Of a stretch of DNA of 64,000 nt, positions 9,283-17,081 are shown piece after piece. The DNA comes from Virgibacillus oceani (GTDB lineage Bacteria; Bacillota; Bacilli; Bacillales; Amphibacillaceae), in assembly GCF_014638995.1 (NCBI RefSeq), contig NZ_BMFR01000001.1:578540-642539 (forward strand), in the 5' to 3' direction. Positions within the stretch are counted from its first letter, which is position 1; each line of letters starts with the position of its first letter. Position numbers and translations under genes: made by a program. Below the pieces are notes generated by a model that searched no databases, was not told the DNA's origin, and saw only the letters and a list, made by a program, of their open reading frames with translations.

Positions 9283-12084
9283 GTGAATAGTAGGTACGTT
9301 GTAATAGACCTTGAAACAACGGGGCATTCTCCTTTAAAAAGTGATAAAATAATCGAAGTTGGAATAGTTGTTATTGAGAATAATACAATTAGCAAAGAAT
9401 ATTCAACTTTCTTAAATCCAAATAAAACGATTCCGCCTTTTATTTCTAATTTAACGGGAATTAAGAATGAAGATGTTTCGCATGCACCGACTTTTGAGGA
9501 AGAAGCGAATACAATAGTTTCTATGTTTGAAAACAGTTATTTAATTGCACATAATGTACCATTTGACCTTGGCTTTTTAAACGAAGAGCTAGCTGCAATT
9601 AATGAAAAAAAGTTAACGAATCCTGTCATCGATACAGTAGAACTTGCACGTATTTTGTATCCGCAGGCACCAAGTTTTAAACTCGGTCAATTAGCGGAGT
9701 ATATCGGAATTAATCATGATGATCCACATCGTGCATTGTCTGATGCATATGTAACTGCACAATTATTTATAATGTTAATTAAAAAGCTTGAGAAGCTTCC
9801 ATATGAATCAATTGATCAACTTTTAAAACTGGAGAAAGCTTTAAAATCAGATCTTTATCAATTACTTTATGAACGGCAAGAGAAATTAGCTTTTTCGGTA
9901 GAGGAACAAACAAATATTACTTCCTATAAGGGGTTAGCATATAAACAGACGGAAGAAAGTAAAGGTCATAAACAAAATGTTGAATCGTCGTTCGGGGAAT
10001 ATTTAGATTCCATTTATGAAGCAAATGGTACGATGGAACAGTTTATGAAAAGCTATGAAAAAAGAAATGGCCAACGTGAAATGTCTGAGGATATATTTGA
10101 TGCATTTCAGGCAAAGTCTCATGCATTAATTGAGGCAGAAACTGGAACCGGTAAATCGTTAGCATATTTAATCCCGGCTGTTTATGAGGCAGTAAATTCC
10201 GGTAAACGTATTATCATCAGCACATATACAACTCAATTACAGACGCAGTTATTAGATGAAGAAATACCATTAATACAGGAATTGGTTCCTTTTTCATTTA
10301 AAATAGCTTTATTAAAAGGAAAACAACATTATATTAGTTTAGAGAAATTTGAGCGGGAGTTAAGCTCTTGGGAGGCTGACAACTATGATATTGCTTTAAC
10401 TAAAGCGATGATTATAGTATGGTTAACAGAAACTGAAACAGGGGACATTGATGAAATTCAATTGCCCTCGAGCGGCTATTTATTTTTCAAACGAATTTCA
10501 ACTGATTCGGAGGAATATACAGATCCAACATCTCCTTGGTTTTCCAGGTCTTTTTATCAGAAAGCACGGAAAAGAGCACAGCAAGCGGACATTGTTATTA
10601 CGAATCATGCATTGTTATGTACAGATATGTTTAACGGATACCAATTTCTGCCGCCTTATGAAAAAATTATAATTGATGAGGCACATCACTTTGAAGAAAT
10701 CGCTTCTAAACATTATGGATTAAAGCTTGATTATGCAAGTATAAATTACATACTGAATCAAATTGGATTAGCTGCAGATGGAAATTGGCTTGGGAAATTA
10801 TTGGTGAAATACGCAATAAATAAAGAGGAAACCCTAATGGATAAATGGGACGAGATTTTTGGGTTAACTAAACATGAAATTGATGACTTGTTCCGAATGA
10901 TATTTCAATATGTAGTTGATCAACAGAAATTCAAAAAGTCGTTTAGTGATATTGGCCGTATTCAATACCGATTTGAAAATGAAAAAGAACCCCCTGGAAA
11001 TTGGCGTATTATTACAGAAATGGCGGCAAGATTAACATATTATCTTCGGGATCTACTTCATATGCTAACACAATTAAAAGATCATTTAACAAAACAAGAT
11101 TTGTTTGACAAAAACGATATTGATGAAGTTCAGGCAACAATTCATAGCGTGAAATTGTTTAGTGATACGATTGAAAAGTTATTTATATCTGAAAAAAATA
11201 ATGATGTAAAATGGATTGAGATTGAAGCGTACGGTGCTAAAAATGCTGTACACTTGTACAGCGAACCTATCGAAATAGCATCATTTTTGACAAATGACTT
11301 TTTTAATAAGAAACAAAGTGTTATTTTGACCAGTGCAACTTTGACTATGAAAAACTCGTTTACTTTTATTCAAAACCGACTTGGATTGCATTCCGAAAAC
11401 ACGTTTACAAAAAAGATTAATTCGCCTTTTTCTTATCTTGACCAGGTTCAATTATTAATTCCGGATGATTTTCCGGATATTAAACATGGTGATTTAGATT
11501 CGTTTATTTATTCGACCTGTGAGGCAATAATGTCACTTGCTGAAATTACGAATGGAAGAATGCTTGTACTTTTTACATCATACGACATGTTAAAACGTGC
11601 ACATTCCATACTGAAAGAAGCAATAGACTCAACCAAGTTTGTATTAATTGCCCAAGGGATATCAAGTGGAAGCAGGTCAAGACTTAAAAAGAATTTTGTG
11701 AATTTTGATCAGTCGATTTTATTAGGTACAAGTTCTTTTTGGGAAGGTGTTGATATTCCCGGCGAAGACTTATCATGCCTTGTAATCGCCCGTTTACCTT
11801 TTCAGCCACCAAATCATCCAGTGTATGAGGCTAAATCCAGCCGTTTGAAAGAAAAAGGAAAAAATGCATTTATGGAACTATCTTTGCCAAATGCTGTTAT
11901 TAGATTTAAACAAGGATTTGGCCGACTTATTCGTTCTGCCAACGATCGTGGAATTGTTTTTGTATGTGACGCTAGAATTGTCAAAACCAGGTACGGAAAA
12001 TATTTTACTGATTCAATTCCAAATGTCCCTACAACGTTTAATTCAACCCATGTATTAATGGACAAGGCTGAAGAATGGTTTTAA
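9283..12084 (+). CDS. dinG: 3'-5' exonuclease DinG (exonuclease-helicase-type protein)
   Basis: The 933-residue protein joins an N-terminal DEDD exonuclease to a DinG/XPD-like superfamily 2 domain. The exonuclease is seen as VIDLETTG, AHNVPFDLGFL and HRALSDAY. The second part has Walker A ETGTGKS at about residues 286-292, DEAH at 465-468, and a C-terminal GFGRLIRS motif VI. In Gram-positive bacteria the fused protein works as a 3'-5' exonuclease; helicase activity has been doubted because the Fe-S cysteines are missing, and I see no four-Cys cluster here either. The GTG at 9283 follows AGGTGG; the ATG at 9265 has no site. It follows panD as in B. subtilis. Confidence 0.93.
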   Translation: MNSRYVVIDLETTGHSPLKSDKIIEVGIVVIENNTISKEYSTFLNPNKTIPPFISNLTGIKNEDVSHAPTFEEEANTIVSMFENSYLIAHNVPFDLGFLNEELAAINEKKLTNPVIDTVELARILYPQAPSFKLGQLAEYIGINHDDPHRALSDAYVTAQLFIMLIKKLEKLPYESIDQLLKLEKALKSDLYQLLYERQEKLAFSVEEQTNITSYKGLAYKQTEESKGHKQNVESSFGEYLDSIYEANGTMEQFMKSYEKRNGQREMSEDIFDAFQAKSHALIEAETGTGKSLAYLIPAVYEAVNSGKRIIISTYTTQLQTQLLDEEIPLIQELVPFSFKIALLKGKQHYISLEKFERELSSWEADNYDIALTKAMIIVWLTETETGDIDEIQLPSSGYLFFKRISTDSEEYTDPTSPWFSRSFYQKARKRAQQADIVITNHALLCTDMFNGYQFLPPYEKIIIDEAHHFEEIASKHYGLKLDYASINYILNQIGLAADGNWLGKLLVKYAINKEETLMDKWDEIFGLTKHEIDDLFRMIFQYVVDQQKFKKSFSDIGRIQYRFENEKEPPGNWRIITEMAARLTYYLRDLLHMLTQLKDHLTKQDLFDKNDIDEVQATIHSVKLFSDTIEKLFISEKNNDVKWIEIEAYGAKNAVHLYSEPIEIASFLTNDFFNKKQSVILTSATLTMKNSFTFIQNRLGLHSENTFTKKINSPFSYLDQVQLLIPDDFPDIKHGDLDSFIYSTCEAIMSLAEITNGRMLVLFTSYDMLKRAHSILKEAIDSTKFVLIAQGISSGSRSRLKKNFVNFDQSILLGTSSFWEGVDIPGEDLSCLVIARLPFQPPNHPVYEAKSSRLKEKGKNAFMELSLPNAVIRFKQGFGRLIRSANDRGIVFVCDARIVKTRYGKYFTDSIPNVPTTFNSTHVLMDKAEEWF

Positions 12085-12323
12085 GTTAATTTTGCCATCT
12101 TTTCTTGTGAAAAAAATACTGATGCACACAAGATGCATCAGTAAATATGGTATGGGTTGGAAAAAAATTTGTTAAGATAAATACAAACAAACAAAAGCTT
12201 GTTATACTGTATATATGCTACATAATATTTATCTTCAACGATACAATTAGTTTTTACTAAGGTATCTTTCCTATGTGTAACAAAATTTGATAAAACAAGA
12301 AGCTTTTTATGGAGGGAAATTAA
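12085..12323. other. intergenic region between dinG and ypmA with a minus-strand terminator-like hairpin
   Basis: The hairpin TACTGATGCA/TGCATCAGTA (12117-12143, seven-base loop) is followed by seven T residues only when read on the minus strand, although no minus-strand gene is visible nearby. Further on, a TATACT box at 12203-12208 is a possible -10 for ypmA; I could not find a good -35. Confidence 0.55.
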
Positions 12324-12491
12324 TTGAATAAAATCGAGACATTATCAACTATAAAAATCCAATACGCATCAGATCTATACAAAATTGTCGATTGCTTAAA
12401 TCGAACACTAAAAAAGGACGATCTAATGTTTGGACTGGCATTAGATGAAAACGATGATAAACAAGCAGTATTCACGATCTATCGTACCTAA
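12324..12491 (+). CDS. ypmA: YpmA, conserved small protein (DUF4264)
   Basis: A 55-codon frame starts with TTG after a strong GGAGGG (12311-12316). It encodes NKIETLSTIKIQ, LYKIVDCLNRTLKKDDLMFG and ALDEND, ending in FTIYRT. This is the very conserved YpmA family, always found between dinG and ypmB in Bacillaceae. Function is unknown; the protein is soluble and acidic-basic mixed. Its 3' end overlaps the likely start of ypmB by 47 bases, so the two may be coupled. It is easily missed because of its TTG start and short length. Confidence 0.88.
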   Translation: MNKIETLSTIKIQYASDLYKIVDCLNRTLKKDDLMFGLALDENDDKQAVFTIYRT

Positions 12492-12987
12492 ATGGTTGAA
12501 ATGGACTTTTTTAGTTTTGTGTCTTGTGCTAGTATCTTGTTTTATTTATGGCGGTTTTTTGTATCATGATATACAAACAAGCAAAACTACTGGTTTCAGC
12601 TATACGAAGAATAAAGTATTGCATGAAACCGAATTGCAGGAAGTCGATAGCATATCGCGTTTTCAGGGGAAAACAGAATATCACGTTGTGCGGGGCAGTA
12701 CAAAAAAGGGTGAAGATAAATTTGTTTTTGTTCCAATTGATAAAGAGTCTGAAAAGTTAACAATTATTGATGCATCGAAAATGATTAGTAAAAAAAATAT
12801 CATGGAACAATGGAAACAGCAATGCAATAATTGTGAATTAGTTGAAATTATTCCAGCTATGGTAAAGGATAAACCTTTATGGGAATTAACATACAAGGAT
12901 AGTTCTGGACGGTATATATTTGATTATTTATCCATTTATGATGGAACACGATATGAACAATTTCGTTTAAAAAGTATGTTTAATTAG
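12445..12987 (+). CDS. ypmB: YpmB, membrane-anchored PepSY-type protein
   Basis: A basic N-terminus and one membrane segment (about residues 20-43, WTFLVLCLVLVSCFIYGGF) anchor an extracytoplasmic domain of about 135 residues. This fits the YpmB family (about 160 residues, DUF5590/PepSY-like fold) found between ypmA and aspB. The C-terminal ending PLWELTYKDSSGRYIFDYLS matches that family. The start is uncertain: ATG 12445 or 12454 lies inside ypmA with only a weak binding site, and TTG 12496 would leave almost no cytoplasmic tail. Function is unknown. Confidence 0.8.
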   Translation: MKTMINKQYSRSIVPKWLKWTFLVLCLVLVSCFIYGGFLYHDIQTSKTTGFSYTKNKVLHETELQEVDSISRFQGKTEYHVVRGSTKKGEDKFVFVPIDKESEKLTIIDASKMISKKNIMEQWKQQCNNCELVEIIPAMVKDKPLWELTYKDSSGRYIFDYLSIYDGTRYEQFRLKSMFN

Positions 12988-13001
12988 GAAAGGTGATAAC
13001 T

Positions 13002-14186
13002 GTGGAATTGGCGAATAGAGTAAAGGACTTAACACCATCATCAACACTGGCTATTACTGCGAAGGCAAAAGAATTGAAACAGAATGGTTTTAATGTCATT
13101 GGGCTTGGTGCAGGTGAGCCTGATTTCAATACACCGGAATATATTATAGAAGCTGCTGAAAAATCAATGAGAAATGGGTTCACAAAGTATACGCCATCAG
13201 GTGGAATAGTGGAACTGAAAAAAGCAATTATCCAAAAATTTCAGAATGACAATTATTTAACTTACAATACGAATGAAATAATTGTTACAACAGGTGCAAA
13301 ACATGCATTATATACGTTGTTTCAAGCATTAGTAAATCCTGGAGATGAAGTAATAGTTCCTGCACCATATTGGGTAAGCTATCCTGAGCAGATCAAATTA
13401 GCAGGAGGTAAGCCAGTTATTATAGCAGCAGAGGAGGATAATGACTTTAAAATTACTCCAAAGCAGCTGGAAGAAGCTATTACAGACAAAACGATGGCCA
13501 TTATCATTAATTCACCAAGTAATCCAACAGGAATGATGTATAACAAGGATGAACTTAAGAAGCTTGGAGAAATATGTTTGAAACATAATATCACAATAGT
13601 TTCTGATGAAATCTATGAGAAATTAATTTATACCAATGATGAACATGTTTCAATTGCACAACTATCACCAGATCTAAAAGAACAAACAGTTGTGATAAAT
13701 GGGGTATCTAAATCGTATTCTATGACGGGCTGGCGAATTGGCTATGCGGCAGGAAATGAGACCATTATTAAAGCTATGACAAATCTTGCTTCACACTCAA
13801 CTTCTAATCCAACATCGATTGCACAATACGCCGCACTTAAAGCATATACGTCAGACGAAGATCCAATTACGGAAATGAAATTGGCTTTTAAGGAACGTTT
13901 GGATAAATTATATAGCCTTTTAATTGATATACCTGGAATTACTTGCAATAAACCAAAAGGCGCTTTTTATCTATTTCCAAACGTTAAAGAAGCAGCTAAA
14001 CTAAACGGGTTTAATCATGTTGACGACTGGGTGGCAGCGTTGCTTGAAGAAGAAAAAGTTGCATTGGTACCTGGATCGGGCTTTGGTGCCGATGACAATG
14101 CACGATTATCATATGCAACATCAATTGATTTATTAGTCGAAGCAGCTAATCGAATGAAACAATTTGTAATAAATCACCAATCTTAG
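13002..14186 (+). CDS. aspB: aspartate aminotransferase
   Basis: AspB interconverts aspartate and oxaloacetate with glutamate/2-oxoglutarate using pyridoxal phosphate (fold type I, class I-gamma). In the 394-residue protein one sees TPSGGIVELKKA, the substrate-binding SPSNPTGM, VSDEIYEKL (PLP-pyridine Asp) and the Schiff-base Lys in NGVSKSYSMTGWRIGY. The GTG at 13002 follows AGGAAAGGTGAT; a GTG at 12993 lies within that site. asnS begins 18 bases after the stop, so aspartate and asparaginyl-tRNA synthesis share a transcript as in B. subtilis. Confidence 0.95.
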   Translation: MELANRVKDLTPSSTLAITAKAKELKQNGFNVIGLGAGEPDFNTPEYIIEAAEKSMRNGFTKYTPSGGIVELKKAIIQKFQNDNYLTYNTNEIIVTTGAKHALYTLFQALVNPGDEVIVPAPYWVSYPEQIKLAGGKPVIIAAEEDNDFKITPKQLEEAITDKTMAIIINSPSNPTGMMYNKDELKKLGEICLKHNITIVSDEIYEKLIYTNDEHVSIAQLSPDLKEQTVVINGVSKSYSMTGWRIGYAAGNETIIKAMTNLASHSTSNPTSIAQYAALKAYTSDEDPITEMKLAFKERLDKLYSLLIDIPGITCNKPKGAFYLFPNVKEAAKLNGFNHVDDWVAALLEEEKVALVPGSGFGADDNARLSYATSIDLLVEAANRMKQFVINHQS

Positions 14187-14204
14187 ATTTTGGAGGGAAT
14201 ATTT

Positions 14205-15497
14205 TTGAAGACAACAATATCTCAGGTATCAAACTATGAAGGACAAACAGTAACAATTGGAGCATGGCTTGCCAACAAACGCTCCAGTGGAAAAATAGCT
14301 TTTTTGCAATTGCGCGATGGAACTGGATTTATTCAAGGCGTAGTTGTCAAAAGTGAGGTTAGTGAGGAAGACTTTCAGCTTGCTAAAAACATGACGCAAG
14401 AAACATCAGTTTACATAACAGGAACGATTGTTGAAGATAAACGCTCACCGTTTGGTTATGAAATGCAAGTGCAATCAATTGATCTGATTCATGAAGCTGT
14501 TGATTTTCCAATAACTCCGAAAGAGCATGGAACAGAATTTTTAATGGATCACCGTCATCTTTGGCTTCGATCTAAACGGCAGCATGCAGTGATGAAAATT
14601 CGTAATGAAATCATCCGTGCAACGTATCAATTTTTCAATGATGATGGCTATGTTAAAATAGACCCGCCAATTTTGACAGGATCGTCTGCAGAGGGTACGA
14701 CAGAATTGTTTCATACAAAATACTTTGATGAGGAAGCATATTTATCACAAAGTGGTCAGTTATATATGGAAGCAGCTGCAATGGCATTCGGAAAGGTATT
14801 TTCATTTGGACCGACATTCCGTGCTGAAAAATCAAAAACGAGAAGACATCTTATTGAATTTTGGATGATTGAACCGGAAATGGCATTTGTTGACCATGAA
14901 GAAAGCTTGGAGATTCAAGAACAATATGTGAGTTTTATTGTACAAGCCGTTTTAGAGAATTGTAAACTTGAATTAGACATACTGGAACGGGATACAACAA
15001 AACTTGAAGCAATTAAAGCACCATTTCCAAGAATCTCTTATGATGACGCTATTGTGCTTCTGAAGGAAAAAGGTTTTACCGATATAGAATGGGGTGAGGA
15101 TTTTGGAGCTCCGCACGAAACTGCGATTGCAGAGAGCTTTGATAAGCCGGTGTTTATCACAAATTACCCAAAAGATATAAAAGCATTTTATATGAAACCT
15201 GATCCAAATCGTAATGATGTTGTTTTATGTGCTGATTTGATTGCGCCGGAAGGGTACGGCGAGATAATTGGGGGATCACAACGCATTGACGATCTGGAAT
15301 TGATGAAAGAACGGTATGAGGAACACAATCTTACCGGTGAAGCATATAAATGGTATTTAGAGCTTCGTCAATATGGCAGTGTTCCACATTCCGGCTTTGG
15401 GCTTGGTTTGGAAAGAACAGTAGCATGGCTTTCTGGTGTGGAGCATGTACGTGAAACGATTCCATTTCCGCGATTATTAAACAGACTATATCCTTAA
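14205..15497 (+). CDS. asnS: asparaginyl-tRNA synthetase
   Basis: This class IIb synthetase charges tRNA-Asn. The 430-residue protein has an N-terminal OB-fold anticodon domain (about 1-105, [21 protein letters not shown]). The catalytic domain shows motif 2 as [21 protein letters not shown] and motif 3 as [13 protein letters not shown]. The chosen start is TTG 14205, seven bases after GGAGGG; it gives the exact family length. No T-box leader precedes it; transcription probably comes with aspB. Confidence 0.96.
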   Translation: MKTTISQVSNYEGQTVTIGAWLANKRSSGKIAFLQLRDGTGFIQGVVVKSEVSEEDFQLAKNMTQETSVYITGTIVEDKRSPFGYEMQVQSIDLIHEAVDFPITPKEHGTEFLMDHRHLWLRSKRQHAVMKIRNEIIRATYQFFNDDGYVKIDPPILTGSSAEGTTELFHTKYFDEEAYLSQSGQLYMEAAAMAFGKVFSFGPTFRAEKSKTRRHLIEFWMIEPEMAFVDHEESLEIQEQYVSFIVQAVLENCKLELDILERDTTKLEAIKAPFPRISYDDAIVLLKEKGFTDIEWGEDFGAPHETAIAESFDKPVFITNYPKDIKAFYMKPDPNRNDVVLCADLIAPEGYGEIIGGSQRIDDLELMKERYEEHNLTGEAYKWYLELRQYGSVPHSGFGLGLERTVAWLSGVEHVRETIPFPRLLNRLYP

Positions 15498-15518
15498 TTT
15501 AAAAATTTTATTCTTATG

Positions 15519-15547
15519 ATCCCTTGTTTAATAGCGAGGGATTTTTT
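15519..15547 (+). terminator. intrinsic terminator after asnS
   Basis: An eight-base-pair stem (ATCCCTTG with CGAGGGAT, one G-T pair) and an eight-base loop is followed by six T residues, separating aspB-asnS from dnaD. Confidence 0.82.
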
Positions 15548-15594
15548 ATTCGTCACGTATTTTACATGCTATACTATTAATGAGGTGCATAAAA

Positions 15595-16272
15595 ATGACA
15601 AAAGGAATTTCATTTCAGCAATTATTATCGAATCAGATACAAATCCCGGCAAAATTGCTGACTTCCTACAAATCATACGGTCTTGATGAGAAGGATGTCA
15701 TGCTGGTATTGCAAATACATCGTTTTATACTGAATTCAAATGAATTTCCAACTCCTAATGAGCTTTCTTCCTATTTAACAATAGATGAAAAAGAATGCTC
15801 CAATCTATTACGAAAACTTATTCAAAAGGGATTTCTATCGATTGAACAAATAGAAAATGGACAACATCAATTAAGTGAAATTTATTCGTTAGACCCACTA
15901 TGGGAGATGATTTTTTCACTGGACAAGCCTGAAAAAAAGCAGGAGGACGGTACAATTTTTATTCTGTTTGAGCAAGAATTTGGACGGCCATTATCACCAT
16001 TTGAAATAGAAACAGTCAACGTATGGCTGGATGAAGATAAACTGGCTCCATCATTAATAAAAGCAGCACTTCGAGAATCCGTTTTGATGGGAAAACTTAA
16101 CTTTAAATATATCGACCGAATTCTAAGGGAATGGAAAAAGAAAGGGATTCGTTCTGTAGAGCAAGCCAGGGAAGTGTCAAAAGCATTTCATAATAAACAA
16201 ACAAACAACCAATCGAATCCCGCGAAAAAGAGGGATACATCATTTTATTATAATTGGCTAGAGGGAGAATAG
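15595..16272 (+). CDS. dnaD: DnaD replication initiation protein
   Basis: DnaD acts with DnaB and DnaI to load the replicative helicase at oriC and at restart sites. The 225-residue protein has an N-terminal winged-helix oligomerisation domain (about 1-115). The C-terminal DDBH2 domain includes FEQEFGRPLSPFEIETVNVWL and YIDRILREWKKKGI, the hallmark helices of the family. ATG 15595 lies seven bases after TGAGGTG. It is followed two bases later by nth, the conserved Bacillus pairing. Confidence 0.94.
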   Translation: MTKGISFQQLLSNQIQIPAKLLTSYKSYGLDEKDVMLVLQIHRFILNSNEFPTPNELSSYLTIDEKECSNLLRKLIQKGFLSIEQIENGQHQLSEIYSLDPLWEMIFSLDKPEKKQEDGTIFILFEQEFGRPLSPFEIETVNVWLDEDKLAPSLIKAALRESVLMGKLNFKYIDRILREWKKKGIRSVEQAREVSKAFHNKQTNNQSNPAKKRDTSFYYNWLEGE

Positions 16273-16274
16273 GT

Positions 16275-16928
16275 ATGTTAAACAAAATGCAAGTCAGGCA
16301 CTGTTTAGACATTTTTGGGGATATGTTTCCTAATGCGAAGTGCGAATTAACACATTCCAATCCATTTGAATTGGTAATCGCTGTTCTGTTGTCTGCGCAA
16401 TGTACAGACGTTCTTGTCAACAAGGTTACAAGAGAGCTTTTTCAAAAATATAAAACCCCTGAAGATTACCTTGCTGTAACGTTAGAAGAGTTACAACAGG
16501 ATATCAGATCGATTGGCCTTTACCGTAATAAGGCTAAAAATATTCGCAAGCTTTGTCAAATGCTGCTGGATGAATATGGCGGAGAAGTACCCGAAACGAA
16601 GGAAGAACTGGTTAAATTGGCCGGAGTTGGCAGGAAAACTGCAAATGTTGTTGCATCAGTAGCATTTGAAGAACCAGCGATTGCTGTAGATACGCATGTT
16701 GAACGTGTTGCAAAACGTTTGGCAATTTGCCGTTGGAAGGATTCTGTTCTCGAGGTTGAGCAAACCTTAATGAAAAAGGTGCCTATTGAAGAATGGAGCG
16801 TCACACACCATCGGATGATATTTTTTGGCCGTTATCATTGCAAAGCCAAAAACCCCAATTGTCCTGAATGTCCATTGTTAGAACTTTGCAGAGAAGGGCA
16901 GAAACGGATGAAAAAAAGAAAGATGTAA
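16275..16928 (+). CDS. nth: endonuclease III
   Basis: Nth is a DNA glycosylase/AP lyase of base excision repair that removes oxidised pyrimidines. The 217-residue protein has the helix-hairpin-helix LAGVGRKTANVV with the catalytic Lys121, the catalytic Asp139 in VDTHVERVAKRL, and a [4Fe-4S] cluster formed by Cys189, 196, 199 and 205. ATG 16275 follows GAGGGAGA; a TTG at 16254 is inside dnaD and has no site. In B. subtilis ypoC follows; here nothing does before the terminator shared with ponA. Confidence 0.96.
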   Translation: MLNKMQVRHCLDIFGDMFPNAKCELTHSNPFELVIAVLLSAQCTDVLVNKVTRELFQKYKTPEDYLAVTLEELQQDIRSIGLYRNKAKNIRKLCQMLLDEYGGEVPETKEELVKLAGVGRKTANVVASVAFEEPAIAVDTHVERVAKRLAICRWKDSVLEVEQTLMKKVPIEEWSVTHHRMIFFGRYHCKAKNPNCPECPLLELCREGQKRMKKRKM

Positions 16929-17043
16929 TAATAAAAGCCGCGGATTATCCGGTGCTCTTATTTACAAATTATCCAGTTTTTAACCCCTCCTTAGTTTCAG
17001 TAAAATGCGACATGTATTTTATGTTGAATTAGTACAATTAAAT

Positions 17044-17078
17044 AAAAAGAGGCAAACTCATTGAGTTTGCCTCTTTTT
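17044..17078. terminator. bidirectional terminator between nth and ponA
   Basis: A 15-bp stem (AAAAAGAGGCAAACT with AGTTTGCCTCTTTTT) and a five-base loop sits four bases from the ponA stop. It has A and T tracts on both sides and so serves both convergent genes. Confidence 0.85.
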
Positions 17079-17081
17079 AAA

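Noticed and set aside
14000..14205. T-box leader for asnS
   Set aside because: The gene follows aspB by 18 bases; no leader with specifier or T-box sequence is present.
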